Below, piece by piece: positions 18,942 to 29,774 of a stretch of 64,000 nucleotides of DNA. Below the pieces are notes generated by a model. The model was not told the origin of the DNA. It ran no database searches and worked only from the letters and a program-made list of their open reading frames with translations. Source of the stretch: Streptococcus sp. bf_0095 (GTDB lineage Bacteria; Bacillota; Bacilli; Lactobacillales; Streptococcaceae); contig NZ_RCYU01000003.1 in assembly GCF_004166885.1 (NCBI RefSeq), positions 62,001 through 126,000 on the forward strand, written 5' to 3'. Both the position numbers and the translations under genes were made by a program. Each line of letters begins with the position of its first letter. Within the stretch, counting starts at the first letter, position 1.

Positions 18942-19114
18942 GATTTTTAAATTATATTGGTTAATGTCAGTGTTTACAATTCAATCTAATACACAATTTG
19001 AATATTTATAACGTCTGAGTTGAAGATATAACATTTATATTATAATAAAAATAAAAAGTTATATTAGTGTAACGTCAAAGTAATATTTGCGAAACATAGT
19101 ATACATTTTTGTAA

Positions 19115-19143
19115 TTGACATTGCTGTTATTTTAGGGTATCAT
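19115..19143 (+). promoter_or_regulatory. SigA promoter of the T7SS operon
   Basis: TTGACA at 19115-19120 and TATCAT at 19138-19143 with a 17-bp spacer, about 60 bp upstream of esxA. Confidence 0.8.
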
Positions 19144-19203
19144 TAGTCAAAAGTATGCTTATCAAAGTATATTTATGTCTTTAAAAGAGAAGGAGAAAAA
19201 GAT

Positions 19204-19497
19204 ATGGCAGGAGCTATTTCACTTACCCCAGAAGAACTACGTTCTCAAGCGAGCGTGTACACAACAGCTGCAAGCAGTATTGAAGCTGAAATTCAAAAAG
19301 TTTCAAGTACTAATGACGCAATTGCATCAACATGGCAAGGTCAAGCTTTCAATGCATACCTTGAGCAGTTTGAACAATTGAGAGCAAATGTAAAACAAAT
19401 GGAAGAACTCCTTGTGAGTGTAAACCAACAGCTTATTGCTTATGCTAATACTGTGGAAGAGCGTGATGTAGCTGATAAGGCATCATTCGGTTTCTAA
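19204..19497 (+). CDS. esxA: WXG100 protein EsxA
   Basis: 97 residues, helical hairpin with the central W-Q-G turn (STWQGQAF) and the C-terminal YxxxE-like export signal (YANTVEERD). Secreted substrate and core component of Gram-positive T7SS. AAGGAG precedes the ATG. First gene after the operon promoter and 68 bp before esaA. Confidence 0.93.
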   Translation: MAGAISLTPEELRSQASVYTTAASSIEAEIQKVSSTNDAIASTWQGQAFNAYLEQFEQLRANVKQMEELLVSVNQQLIAYANTVEERDVADKASFGF

Positions 19498-19565
19498 GAT
19501 AAACTATTATTGCCAGTGCTCTATTTTGAGTGCTGGCTATTTTAATTACAATTTTAGGAGAAAAA

Positions 19566-22500
19566 ATGTTTCGTTTGAAAACAATAAATAAAAAGGTTCT
19601 CACAATAATATTAACATTAATTACGCTAATAGCAGTGTCGAGTACTTTTGTCTATATAGCATTTAAAGACTCGTCAGTAACTCAAGTATTAGGTAAAGAA
19701 TCTTCTGAGACTAGATATGTTTTGGTTAACGAAGATGATGGGTGGGAGTTTGAAGGAAAGAAATATGAACTGGGACATGATTTTGTCACATTAGTTTCTC
19801 AAGATGAACAACATAAGTGGTCGACCTCTAATCGAAGCCAAGCAAAAGCGGGGATTGAGGGTGGTGAATATGATGCTATGATTGTAATTCCTAAGAATTT
19901 TTCTCAATCAGTTTTATCACTACAAAGTATAGACCCACAAAAAGCCAATATTGAATATCATATTAGAAATGGTCAAAATCAGGTAACACAACAAGTTATC
20001 GAGAAAAATATTAATACAGTTCTATATGATTTCAATAAGAAGATTGTACAAATGTATTTTTCAAGTGTTGTTGCAAGTGTAACGGATGCACAGCAAAATG
20101 TCACAGGAATAGTAGATACAGAATACCAAAACTCAACCTTTTTGAAGAACTATATTCAAACACCTTTTCAGTCATTTCCACAATCGTTTAGTAGCGTATC
20201 AGCTATAACCAATTCTTTACAATCAAACAGTACGGCTATTGAGAATGAACAGAAAAGTTTTGTTTCTTCAGTTATGTCACTCATGGACGGGAATGCTGAA
20301 GAAGCAGGGGGGATTGCAGATACCCTTCAGCCAGAAGGCAATGGGACAAATGCCTCTGATTCAAGCGCTAGTACCAATCAATATAGTGGTTTAGATATTT
20401 ATTACAACAAAATGCTTGCGAGTCTTATGATTTTAGGTGCGGAAGAATCAGCAACTCCTTCTCAACCAGTTGATTCTGAAGGGACTCCAGTTAAAAGTAT
20501 TTATACTCGTTTCTTAGAAAATGCTAAGCAGTATGAAAGTGCTCAAAAACTGACAAAAACAGCATTAGAAACAAATATTAAAAAGGTAGAAGGTCAAATT
20601 AGTGACCTTCAAAACCTACAACAAGTTATTTCTTCAAAATATTACGGAGATAGTAAATTAACTCCAGAGACAGCAACTGTTGAAAATGCAAAAGAAGCGA
20701 TTGCCGTTTTAATGAATCCTGACAAGAGATCGAAGCTTGATAAAGATTACCTCTCACAGCTTAACGTTCAGGTGGGAGCTACTCCAACTGCTTCGTTATC
20801 TTCATTAATTGATGCGCTTGTTACGAAGAATGTTATTACTGGTGACCAAGCTAATTTATATAGAAGTGAGTTAGCTCTTGTTAATCGTTATGCAAGTGAT
20901 TTTGGAGTAGGAACTGGAACTACTACATCATATAATTTTGTGAATCGTCAAGAGTCTGACAAGGCAAATTCCTTCCAAACAACAGCTACCTTTAACATCG
21001 GTACTGGTGGAGATACCATTTCATTAAATGGAGAAGGTGTTTCTATTTCAAATGGTGGAGGTGTTGCGGCTCAGATTCAATCGAGCTTAAATCAGCAACT
21101 TGCCCCATACAACAAAGCAGCTACAGTATCCGCTTCATCGAATGGTTTTGTTATTTCTATCCATGATACAGCGGGTGCAAGTGTTCCTTCAGAAAGTACT
21201 ACTGTAGAAAGTACCACTGCAGAGACTACTCCTGCAGAAAATACTTCTGTGGAAAACCCACAAGCTGATCAAGGTACAGACAAACAAACGAATGTCCCAG
21301 AAAAAGATGTGACTTCAAGTAATCAAGTCCGGACTAAGGTTGTGAAGGTACCAGTAGCGCCAAGTTCTCTACCGGTGACGGTATCTGTAAATTTATCCTG
21401 GAGCTCTCAACCTACAGAAAATCGTTCTTATAATGAAGTGGACTACCAATGGACTAATAGTCAAGGTGGGATTTCTTCTGGCAAACTGGCTGTGTTTGAC
21501 ACGAAAAACGATACAATTGTCCAAGATTTGCCACTTATTCTTAATAATTTTTCATCTTTGGATAAAGCGGCTCAACAAATAACAACGATCTTTTCGGATC
21601 CTTCAGAGTCAATCACTTCTTTTGCACTTCGTGCACAGAATAATAATACTTCGTTGGGAGATTTAGCAGGACCAAACTCTATTTATTATCGCTACAATAA
21701 TATTGATAAAAAGACATTAGCTAAGTCAGTGTCTGATGAATTTGCTGAAGCTTATAAAAAAGATGGCGATTATATCTTTAATGAACTAAATAAGAGAATC
21801 ACAGATTTAACAGTATTGCTGGGAACCCCGGATGATACAGCAACATCTGAGAAAGAAGTTACTCTCTATGGTCTTTTAAATTCTATTCCTAGTCAAAATG
21901 ATTATTATCAACTAATCGCAGAGTTAGGTGATTGGTACAATAATGCCAAAGTAACGCTAGATGATTTTTATAAGTCTGATACAAGTTCTCGAACAGAGCA
22001 AGATGCTGCAAATACAGCCAAGTTAACGAATGTTGCTTCTCAATTGAGAAATATCCAAAAATCAGCGAAAGATATTTCAAAGCAAACTGAAACGACAGCT
22101 AGTGGACTGCCTAAGATGGATGAGGTTGTAAAAAGCTTTTCAACAGATGTGCAGCAATTAGAGGAATCAGTGAATGCTGTGTTAAATAGTGTTAATAAAT
22201 ACGTATCTAGTACAGATTCTAACTTAGCAGACAATCAAAAATATGTAGAATCCTTTAATAAAGTGCTATCAAATACTAAGAATGGTGGAGCAGATAATCA
22301 AAAAGTATTTAATTTCTTATCATCACCTATTGAAGTTAGTGCCATTAAAGGATCCACTGCAAAGGTCTCTATTATTCCGTATTATATGACAGTTGTTAGT
22401 GCCCTTCTTACCATTTTGATTAGTTTCTTTACTATGTACTTGATTAATCCTCGGAGTCTTGATAAACGAGATAAAATTAAAACACCGAATCGTATCTGGT

Positions 22501-22940
22501 ACAATCTTCCTAATACAGTAAAGATCAACTCAATTGCAGGTATATCAGCGATGGTATTCGCAATTGTCACTTCGACAATCCTTCAATCCGTCTCAAAAGT
22601 AGTATGGATTCTATATACATTCTTACTAGTATTCGCTTTAATTAATCTTTTTGTTTACCTATTGCGAAAATTTGAAAGAACACTTACCTTATATATCTTT
22701 ACATTCTTGCTAGGTATTTACTTGCTGTTAATGCCAATTATTGGTTCGTCAACAAAACCGGGAACAATAGTTTCACTCCTTTATCGTTTCTCACCTTTCC
22801 AAAATATTGAAAATGGTTATGTTGCCTTAATTAATGGTATCGGTGTTGGAGGAATGACAATTTTTATCTTGGTATTAGTTGCATTTGCAGTAACATTGCT
22901 AAATTTGTTTATAAAACCATTAAAGGAAGAGTCTGTTTAG
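19566..22940 (+). CDS. esaA: T7SS membrane protein EsaA (YueB/Pip family)
   Basis: 1124 residues from the ATG at 19566 (MFRLKTINKKVLTI), behind TTTAGGAG. One N-terminal helix (about 10-32), a long extracellular region rich in coiled coil with a Ser/Thr/Glu-rich stretch (about 535-590, repeated STTVEST/AETTPAENT-like), and five C-terminal helices (about 940 to the end), as in the ABC-2-like EsaA/phage-receptor family. Probable cell-wall-spanning part of the secretion channel; relatives serve as phage receptors. Confidence 0.9.
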   Translation: MFRLKTINKKVLTIILTLITLIAVSSTFVYIAFKDSSVTQVLGKESSETRYVLVNEDDGWEFEGKKYELGHDFVTLVSQDEQHKWSTSNRSQAKAGIEGGEYDAMIVIPKNFSQSVLSLQSIDPQKANIEYHIRNGQNQVTQQVIEKNINTVLYDFNKKIVQMYFSSVVASVTDAQQNVTGIVDTEYQNSTFLKNYIQTPFQSFPQSFSSVSAITNSLQSNSTAIENEQKSFVSSVMSLMDGNAEEAGGIADTLQPEGNGTNASDSSASTNQYSGLDIYYNKMLASLMILGAEESATPSQPVDSEGTPVKSIYTRFLENAKQYESAQKLTKTALETNIKKVEGQISDLQNLQQVISSKYYGDSKLTPETATVENAKEAIAVLMNPDKRSKLDKDYLSQLNVQVGATPTASLSSLIDALVTKNVITGDQANLYRSELALVNRYASDFGVGTGTTTSYNFVNRQESDKANSFQTTATFNIGTGGDTISLNGEGVSISNGGGVAAQIQSSLNQQLAPYNKAATVSASSNGFVISIHDTAGASVPSESTTVESTTAETTPAENTSVENPQADQGTDKQTNVPEKDVTSSNQVRTKVVKVPVAPSSLPVTVSVNLSWSSQPTENRSYNEVDYQWTNSQGGISSGKLAVFDTKNDTIVQDLPLILNNFSSLDKAAQQITTIFSDPSESITSFALRAQNNNTSLGDLAGPNSIYYRYNNIDKKTLAKSVSDEFAEAYKKDGDYIFNELNKRITDLTVLLGTPDDTATSEKEVTLYGLLNSIPSQNDYYQLIAELGDWYNNAKVTLDDFYKSDTSSRTEQDAANTAKLTNVASQLRNIQKSAKDISKQTETTASGLPKMDEVVKSFSTDVQQLEESVNAVLNSVNKYVSSTDSNLADNQKYVESFNKVLSNTKNGGADNQKVFNFLSSPIEVSAIKGSTAKVSIIPYYMTVVSALLTILISFFTMYLINPRSLDKRDKIKTPNRIWYNLPNTVKINSIAGISAMVFAIVTSTILQSVSKVVWILYTFLLVFALINLFVYLLRKFERTLTLYIFTFLLGIYLLLMPIIGSSTKPGTIVSLLYRFSPFQNIENGYVALINGIGVGGMTIFILVLVAFAVTLLNLFIKPLKEESV

Positions 22941-22949
22941 GAGATTTTA

Positions 22950-23438
22950 ATGTCTAGTAAAAAAATACTTTCAGTATTCCATCTTTTCATAGTTTTGACA
23001 GGATTAGTATTGACACACAATCTTGTCTTTGCGGATGACAAATCATCACTTGAGATTCATAATGATGTCATTTATGGTGGAGATCAGGAACAAAAGCAGT
23101 ATGAACACTATGAAAATAAGACTGATTTATTTTTTGAAAAGAAAGAAGAACAAAATAAGGACCTTAAACAAAAGGAAAGTAGCTATTTGAACGAATTAAC
23201 TGACAAAGTCTTTCAGGATGATTGGGGACATAAAAAAGAGTCATCATCAAAAGATATTCTTTTCCAGTCAGATTATTCTGTTCCAGAATTCATACCAAAT
23301 GCTTTAGAAGATTCATCTCATTCTTGGATAAAGATTTTCTTCGGTAGTTTATTTTTGCTAGGGGGAACCCTTATAGCATTTATAGGTTGGAGATTAGGAA
23401 AGGTATTTTCAGATTTCCAATTAAAAAATAAGGAGTAG
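22950..23438 (+). CDS. essA: T7SS protein EssA
   Basis: 162 residues. N-terminal signal-like hydrophobic segment (about 8-28), a charged middle rich in Lys and Glu, and one C-terminal transmembrane helix (about 128-150) followed by a short basic tail. Size, topology and place between esaA and esaB identify it. AGGAG 6-8 nt before the ATG. Confidence 0.85.
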   Translation: MSSKKILSVFHLFIVLTGLVLTHNLVFADDKSSLEIHNDVIYGGDQEQKQYEHYENKTDLFFEKKEEQNKDLKQKESSYLNELTDKVFQDDWGHKKESSSKDILFQSDYSVPEFIPNALEDSSHSWIKIFFGSLFLLGGTLIAFIGWRLGKVFSDFQLKNKE

Positions 23439-23443
23439 TCTTG

Positions 23444-23698
23444 ATGAACCCCCAAACAATTACAATAGAACTTGCATTTCGAAATCAAAATTTTGATGTC
23501 ATGATTCCAACTGCTGTAACAATTAATCGCTTAAAAATATTGTTAAGAGAAGCATTGGTCTTAAAAGAAATTCATTTACCAGAACAATTTGATTTGGTAT
23601 TAAAAAACAAACCTTTTTCATTAGCACCTTCAGCTCTAATATCTGAATATCCTATTGGAAATGGTGATCAGTTTGAAATAGTTACGAGTGTAGAATAG
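23444..23698 (+). CDS. esaB: T7SS ubiquitin-like protein EsaB (YukD)
   Basis: 84 residues from the ATG at 23444 (MNPQTITIELAF); a TTG one codon earlier is possible. Ubiquitin-like beta-grasp pattern (TINRLKILLREAL, PIGNGDQFEIVT). In this system EsaB regulates or assists assembly in the cytoplasm. AAGGAG precedes it; 5 bp after essA. Confidence 0.88.
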   Translation: MNPQTITIELAFRNQNFDVMIPTAVTINRLKILLREALVLKEIHLPEQFDLVLKNKPFSLAPSALISEYPIGNGDQFEIVTSVE

Positions 23699-23710
23699 CG
23701 AGGTAGTCCT

Positions 23711-24877
23711 GTGTCACAGATAAAAGAATATTATCCTGAGTTAGATATCTATGTGGAAGATAAGAACTTGATGGTGAGTTTGAAAGCTAATCAATTTAAA
23801 ATAAATGACTTACCACAGTATCAAACATTTTTAGAAAAGGATACTCATTTTTTAGCAGGTGAAGTTGTAGAAGTTAGCGAAGAAGAACTTCGAGTGACGT
23901 ATACAGTTGAAGAGTCTTCAATTCCTCTAGTTGAAGCGCTAGAAAAGTTATCTTTGGTTGATCGACTAGTATTGGCTCAAAAGATGCAGTTTCTTTCTCG
24001 CTATTCTCACACCTTGGTAGTTCCTTATATTCATCCAGACAATTTCTTTGTTTTGGGTGAATACGTAAAAAGTGGGCATAGAGGCTTTTCTACTTCTGTA
24101 ATGCCCTTCGTAGAAAATGAGGACTACTTTAAATCCTATCGTGCATTGATTCTTTATATTCTGAATCCTCGATTAGACTTCTATGACCTCATCAATGGTT
24201 CAAGTGCTATTAAAAACCCATTCTCACAAGAGGTTCAGCAAGCACAAAATTTTGAAGAATTGAATGAGGCATTGAATCAACAAGTTGCCATACAGGTTCA
24301 AAAAAGATTAGAAGAGAATATATATACACCTAAAAATCAGTTTATGATTTACAAGTGGGGGATGATAGCGTTTGGATCTTTATTTGTAATTCTTTCACTT
24401 GTAGCAGGTTTCTATCTATTTAATACGCTTCCGTACAAAGATCGAATTATCTCAAGTGAGATCTATTATACAAACAATGAGTATTCTAAGGCCATTGAAG
24501 TTTTGGAGAAAGATAATCCGAAAAACTTTCCAAAGGGTACTCAATATATGTTAGCGATTAGTTCGATTAAAGAGGACAATCTCAGTAACGAGCAAAAAGA
24601 GAATATCTTAAAAAACATTTCCATGAAAACTAATGAAAATATTCTCTTATATTGGATCTATATTGGGAATGGCGATTATGAAAAAACCTTGGATGTAGCC
24701 CAAAATATAGGGGACAATCAACTGATTTTATATGCTTATAGAAAACTGTATAGCCATGTTAGTGGGGATACAAAAATGAAAGGTTCTGAAAAACAAGAGA
24801 AACTAAAAGAATATAAGGAACAAATTAAAAATTACGAAGAACTTTTGGAAGGAAAAGACGAGTATGAAAGAAAATAA
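23711..24877 (+). CDS. essB: T7SS pseudokinase membrane protein EssB (YukC)
   Basis: 388 residues, GTG start at 23711. N-terminal cytoplasmic pseudokinase-like domain (about 1-205), one transmembrane helix (about 213-235, GMIAFGSLFVILSLVAGFYL) and an extracellular helical domain to the end with TPR-like repeats. Links EssC to the rest of the membrane complex. Its end overlaps essC by 14 bp. Confidence 0.9.
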   Translation: MSQIKEYYPELDIYVEDKNLMVSLKANQFKINDLPQYQTFLEKDTHFLAGEVVEVSEEELRVTYTVEESSIPLVEALEKLSLVDRLVLAQKMQFLSRYSHTLVVPYIHPDNFFVLGEYVKSGHRGFSTSVMPFVENEDYFKSYRALILYILNPRLDFYDLINGSSAIKNPFSQEVQQAQNFEELNEALNQQVAIQVQKRLEENIYTPKNQFMIYKWGMIAFGSLFVILSLVAGFYLFNTLPYKDRIISSEIYYTNNEYSKAIEVLEKDNPKNFPKGTQYMLAISSIKEDNLSNEQKENILKNISMKTNENILLYWIYIGNGDYEKTLDVAQNIGDNQLILYAYRKLYSHVSGDTKMKGSEKQEKLKEYKEQIKNYEELLEGKDEYERK

Positions 24878-27800
24878 GCATTCCAACCAAATTTTTGATA
24901 GTAATAGAGAAGTACCTTCTAATGTATTTTACGATGTATTTGTATTCGGCCGTAAATTCAAACATATTGGACTTTCTAAAAGTTTCAATCAAATTGAGAC
25001 GGAGTACGGGTGTATTAGTATTGATGAAAACAATCAGTTATTGTTTAACGGACAAGCATGGTCTGGGGATTTTTTACACAATTGTGTAGCCTATTCCCTA
25101 GGAGAATTAAATCCGACTTATACAAACATACCGAGAAATGAGTTTATCATTTCAAATCTCTCTTCTTCAGCAATCAAGTTTGCTACGAAAGCCTTTATTC
25201 GCTTTAAACCAGTTTCAAAAGAGTTTCATCTATTGACCCTTTTTTCGAATGGCTCTCATATTTATTTCAATGGAGAAAAAGTTGATACATTCGACGGGCT
25301 TTTCAGAATTGGGGATAGGCTAGTTATAGATGGTGTTTTGATCGAAAAACGACCAGAACAGTTTAAAATGATTGGTCTTTTGCAGAAATTTCAATTAGAT
25401 TCAAAGCTCTTTATTGAAGAGGCTCTAATTGAAGAGTACCCTCTTGATTTTCCTGACTATAGACGAAGTCCAAGAATTTTTCTAAGACCAGCCGAAGATA
25501 GAATTAGACTGAACTCTCCTAAAAACAGGAAAGAAAAAAAGAGAGGAGAAATACTGAGGACGATTGTACCGCCACTAGGAATGTTAGTCATGACGGGTGC
25601 TGTTACAATCATTAGCCGTCGTAATCCAGTCATGCTGCTCAGTATGGGAGGAGCGAGTCTCCTAACAGCGGCTTTTTCGGTATCTAGTTATTGGACGTCT
25701 AAAAAGGAAACAGAAAAAGAGAACAAGCAACAAGAAGAAAACTATCAAAATTATCTTGTTGAAAAAGAATCCGAGCTAGCAAAGCTAGCTGAAAAACAGA
25801 AGGAAGCTTTAGAATACAATTATCCTTCAGTATCCGATTTAGTGTCCCTAATACGCTCGTATCGTTCAAGAATCTACGAAAAAATGCCTAGCCACGAGGA
25901 CTTTCTGAATGTTCGTCTGGGGATTGGAGATGTCAAAAGCAGCTTTCATGTGGACTTTTCTGAGCGTGAACAGACCGATGAGTGGGAACAATTTGTAAAA
26001 AAAGAAATTGTAGAGAAATACAAACATATTTCACAAGGACCGATTATTATTTCCTTACGTGATCAAACACTGGGGTTGGCGGGATCACTAGTTTATTTAA
26101 ATACAGCTATCCAAACCATCCTCTTTCAGATTGCAGCGATGCATTCCTATCACGATGTTCAGTTTGTTTCTTTATTGTCAGATGAGGATTATAAGAAGTC
26201 TTGGGACTATTGGAGATGGTTGCCTCACTTCCAGTTGGATAATTTAAATTTACGTGGATTAATTCATAATGAGCAAACAAGGGACGTTGTCTTGAACTCT
26301 TTTTATCAGATTATTGTAAAGAGAAGACAAATGGTTCGAGAAAACGCCTCTAAGTCGGCGAAACTTAATTTTAGTCCTCATTATGTGTTAACGATCTTAG
26401 ATGATTCTTATTTGTTAGGTCATGGTCTAAATGAGTTTCTTGCAGAAGACATGACTCAATATGGTGTTACTGTAATCTGGGGAAAAGAGAATTTATCAAT
26501 GCTCCCAGAAACAGCGACAGCTGTTATCGAATACCAAAATAACGAAACTGGAACCTTGGTCAATGATAATCGAGAGTATGTAAATCAATTATTTGTTCCA
26601 AACAAATGGGATAAAGGAATTAATGATGCTATTCATAAACTCGCCAATCTGAACCATGTTGAAGTAGAGAAAAATTCTATTCCTGAAGCGATCAGCTTTT
26701 TAGAATTGTATCAGGCGAAGACAGTTAATGATCTCGGAATCTCTAGTCGTTGGTCTTTAGCCGATACTTCAAAAACGCTCGCAGTTCCATTGGGACTAAG
26801 AGGAAAGAACGACGTTGTGTATTTGAACCTCCATGAGCGTGCTCATGGTCCTCACGGCTTAGTAGCCGGTACCACAGGTTCAGGTAAGTCTGAAATTTTA
26901 CAGAGTTATATCTTGAGCTTGGCAGTCAACTTTGCGCCGGAAGATGTAGGGTTCCTTCCAATCGACTTTAAAGGGGGAGGGATGGCAAACTTATTTGCAA
27001 AATTACCTCACCTAATGGGAGCAATCACAAATTTAGACGGAGCCGCTTCGGCGCGTGCTCTTAAGAGTATTCGTGCAGAACTTCAAAAACGTCAAAGAGA
27101 GTTCGGCCGTTTTGGAGTTAACCACATCAATGCATATACAAAACTGTATAAAGAAGGAAAGCGATTGGCTGGTTCTCAGGATGGTAAGGAATATCCTACC
27201 AAACCAATCCCTCACCTATTTCTAATTTCTGACGAATTTGCTGAACTCAAACAAAATGAACCAGAGTTTATGACAGAGCTAGTATCGACAGCACGTATTG
27301 GTCGATCTCTTGGAGTTCATTTGATCCTAGCTACTCAAAAACCAAGTGGTGTCGTGGATGATCAAATCTGGTCTAACTCACGCTTTAAGTTGGCTTTGAA
27401 GGTGGCGGATGAGTCAGATTCGAAAGAAATTATAAAGACCCCAGATGCAGCAAGTATCATCCAACCAGGACGAGCTTACTTGCAAGTGGGGAACAATGAA
27501 ATCTACGAACTCTTCCAATCAGCTTGGAGTGGTGCTAATTACCAGCCAAATAGTAGCAATGAGAAGAAAGTAGATGAACGGATCTGGTTGATCAATGATC
27601 TTGGTCAAGCAGAGTTATTAAGTTCGGACTTGTCGGCTGGGGAAGATTACCAAGATATTTCTGAGGATGAGCAGACAGAGTTGACAGCAGTCATTGATGA
27701 GATTGCGGAGTTAGCTGAGTCGAATGATGCGATTCTTCCAGATAAACCTTGGTTACCGCCACTGAAATCCGAAATAGTGACACCAAGTATCGACTATAAG

Positions 27801-29324
27801 ACTAACTGGAAAGAAGCGCGTCACCTATCGATTCCTTTTGCCTTGTTAGATTTACCAGAAAAACAAGAGCAACGAGTCTTTGACTTCGATTTGGAAGAAT
27901 ACAGTCATTTTGCAATCTTAGGATCAGCAGGATTTGGTAAATCGACCGCCTTGCAAACTTTCGTTTTAAACATGGCAAGAATGAATTCACCAGAGCAACT
28001 TCATTTCTATTTATTCGACTTTGGAACCAATGGGTTATTACCTTTAAAAAACTTGCCTCATGTAGCGGACATTGTAACTCTTCAAGAAGAGGAGAAACTT
28101 GTTAAGTTTATTAAGAGAATCAGACAAGAGCTTCAAACTCGAAAAGACTTACTATCAGAACATGGTGTAGCCAGCTTGGCACAGTACGAAGCGAAGTCAG
28201 GTAAGTCCTTGCCGGTTATTTCTATTATTCTTGATTCTTTTGATTCGATTCAAGAAAGCAGCTTAAAAGATCCGATAGAATCTCTTGTGGCCCAAGTGCT
28301 ACGTGAAGGAGCTAGCTTAGGTATTTATATATCGATGACAGCTCTTCGAGCAAATAGCTTTAGACTAGCGATTAATAGTAACTTGCCTACCAGAATGGCC
28401 TTATTCTTAGTAGAAGACAATGGGGTTCGTGAAGTTGTAGGACGAGAAGCATTAATTGCTCAAGAGATTATCGGTCGTGGTCAGATTAAGACTGAAGAAG
28501 GAGTGCATGAGTTCCAAATTTATCTTCCAAGTGCAGGAGCCAATGATATTGAGCGTCTGACAGCTATGGAAGAAGAAATTAAGGCTATGTCTGAGGAGTG
28601 GGATGGAGAAGTGCCATCCGCTATTCCAATGCTACCAAATGTTATCTACTTATCAGATTTCTACAAGAAGAAGGAAGTCCAAGAGAGTTTGGAGCAGCTA
28701 CATCTTCCGTTAGCCTTGGATAAAGAGTCGACAAAAGTGGTCGCGTTTGAACCGAAGAAACACGGATATTTCTTGATTGCAGAGGATACTTCTCAACAAT
28801 CTGAATGTCTTACTCATACAATCTTAGAAGGATTTAAATATCTGGAAGATAAAGTGACCCGTGTTGTATTAAATGCGGGTGGGAAATTTACAAATTCCCA
28901 AGAGAATATAGACGTGTTAGTTGAGGAGTCTGAATATGCAACCTTCCTGACAGAGCTTTCTACAGAAATTGATGAACGGCAGGCAAATGGCTGGCAACAA
29001 CCAACCTTTATCTATATTCCAGACGCTCATCTTTTAAATAACCATATCTTGACTTCGATTGAGTTATTTAAGAAGATGATTTCCCAAGGGCCTCGAAATG
29101 GAATTTATATTATTTTCCAAGGAATACAACGTTCTATTGAATCCGGATTTGATGAGTTCAATAAACGCTTAAGGACGAATATTCCTGCAGGTATATTCGG
29201 AACCCGTGTTACAGATCAAAACTTAGTAAATGTCAAAATCCGTATAGGGGAACCAATTGTTCCATTAGATGAAGCTTACTATTTCGAAGTCCGTGATATT
29301 AAGCATATTAAGTTGAATCAATAA
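24864..29324 (+). CDS. essC: T7SS motor ATPase EssC (FtsK/SpoIIIE family)
   Basis: 1486 residues. Two N-terminal FHA-like domains (to about 200), two transmembrane helices (about 232-275), then three ATPase modules. The first has Walker A GTTGSGKS (about residue 670), the second GSAGFGKS (about 1020). The third has lost the consensus (AEDTSQQSE in the Walker A place, about 1303), which is usual for the last EssC domain. It energises export and its C-terminus selects substrates. That fits the LXG toxin operon lying directly downstream. Confidence 0.95.
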   Translation: MKENKHSNQIFDSNREVPSNVFYDVFVFGRKFKHIGLSKSFNQIETEYGCISIDENNQLLFNGQAWSGDFLHNCVAYSLGELNPTYTNIPRNEFIISNLSSSAIKFATKAFIRFKPVSKEFHLLTLFSNGSHIYFNGEKVDTFDGLFRIGDRLVIDGVLIEKRPEQFKMIGLLQKFQLDSKLFIEEALIEEYPLDFPDYRRSPRIFLRPAEDRIRLNSPKNRKEKKRGEILRTIVPPLGMLVMTGAVTIISRRNPVMLLSMGGASLLTAAFSVSSYWTSKKETEKENKQQEENYQNYLVEKESELAKLAEKQKEALEYNYPSVSDLVSLIRSYRSRIYEKMPSHEDFLNVRLGIGDVKSSFHVDFSEREQTDEWEQFVKKEIVEKYKHISQGPIIISLRDQTLGLAGSLVYLNTAIQTILFQIAAMHSYHDVQFVSLLSDEDYKKSWDYWRWLPHFQLDNLNLRGLIHNEQTRDVVLNSFYQIIVKRRQMVRENASKSAKLNFSPHYVLTILDDSYLLGHGLNEFLAEDMTQYGVTVIWGKENLSMLPETATAVIEYQNNETGTLVNDNREYVNQLFVPNKWDKGINDAIHKLANLNHVEVEKNSIPEAISFLELYQAKTVNDLGISSRWSLADTSKTLAVPLGLRGKNDVVYLNLHERAHGPHGLVAGTTGSGKSEILQSYILSLAVNFAPEDVGFLPIDFKGGGMANLFAKLPHLMGAITNLDGAASARALKSIRAELQKRQREFGRFGVNHINAYTKLYKEGKRLAGSQDGKEYPTKPIPHLFLISDEFAELKQNEPEFMTELVSTARIGRSLGVHLILATQKPSGVVDDQIWSNSRFKLALKVADESDSKEIIKTPDAASIIQPGRAYLQVGNNEIYELFQSAWSGANYQPNSSNEKKVDERIWLINDLGQAELLSSDLSAGEDYQDISEDEQTELTAVIDEIAELAESNDAILPDKPWLPPLKSEIVTPSIDYKTNWKEARHLSIPFALLDLPEKQEQRVFDFDLEEYSHFAILGSAGFGKSTALQTFVLNMARMNSPEQLHFYLFDFGTNGLLPLKNLPHVADIVTLQEEEKLVKFIKRIRQELQTRKDLLSEHGVASLAQYEAKSGKSLPVISIILDSFDSIQESSLKDPIESLVAQVLREGASLGIYISMTALRANSFRLAINSNLPTRMALFLVEDNGVREVVGREALIAQEIIGRGQIKTEEGVHEFQIYLPSAGANDIERLTAMEEEIKAMSEEWDGEVPSAIPMLPNVIYLSDFYKKKEVQESLEQLHLPLALDKESTKVVAFEPKKHGYFLIAEDTSQQSECLTHTILEGFKYLEDKVTRVVLNAGGKFTNSQENIDVLVEESEYATFLTELSTEIDERQANGWQQPTFIYIPDAHLLNNHILTSIELFKKMISQGPRNGIYIIFQGIQRSIESGFDEFNKRLRTNIPAGIFGTRVTDQNLVNVKIRIGEPIVPLDEAYYFEVRDIKHIKLNQ

Positions 29325-29345
29325 AGAAAGTAGGGAGGAAATGAC

Positions 29346-29765
29346 ATGGCAAGTGATAAAGCCGAACGTAATGCATACAATCGTGCTCAAGGCGAGAAAT
29401 GTCAAGCGCAAGCTCGGGAATATGATGCCAAGAGAGCAGCAAATGATGAAAAAATCAGGCGCTTGAATGAAGCCAAAACGAAACTTGTTGCTGCATTACA
29501 AGATTATAATACCTTCATGGATAATGTCGAAAAGATCGAATCTGAGATTTCAGATTCAAACTTTAAAGGTGTGATTCGGGATAATTTCAAAAAAGAAGTA
29601 GATGAAGTTGTTTTAGATATCAACTCAGACATCAATCACCACCAGAAGAATTTATCTACTCTATCTGGGAAAATTGCTAGCCTAGAAGCAGAAAATGGTA
29701 ATTTGATTGAGTGGGCGAAAAATGCTTGGGATATGGCTGCGAACTTCTTTCAATCTTTGGTATAG
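29346..29765 (+). CDS. DUF5082/YwqH-like helical partner of the LXG toxin
   Basis: 139 residues, almost wholly alpha-helical and highly charged, with heptad patterns (EYDAKRAANDEKIRRLNEAK, LSTLSGKIASLEAENGN). Small helical proteins at this place, one or two genes before an LXG toxin, are the targeting factors (Lap-type, YwqH/YwqI) that bind the LXG domain for export. GGGAGG precedes the start. 22 bp after essC, so same operon. Confidence 0.75.
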   Translation: MASDKAERNAYNRAQGEKCQAQAREYDAKRAANDEKIRRLNEAKTKLVAALQDYNTFMDNVEKIESEISDSNFKGVIRDNFKKEVDEVVLDINSDINHHQKNLSTLSGKIASLEAENGNLIEWAKNAWDMAANFFQSLV

Positions 29766-29774
29766 GAGGCAAGT

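Larger units (their letters stand above)
18673..19203 (+). other. Non-coding interval between att site 1 and esxA
   Basis: Besides the att repeats it contains only A/T-rich DNA and the esxA promoter. No open frame has a ribosome site. Confidence 0.6.
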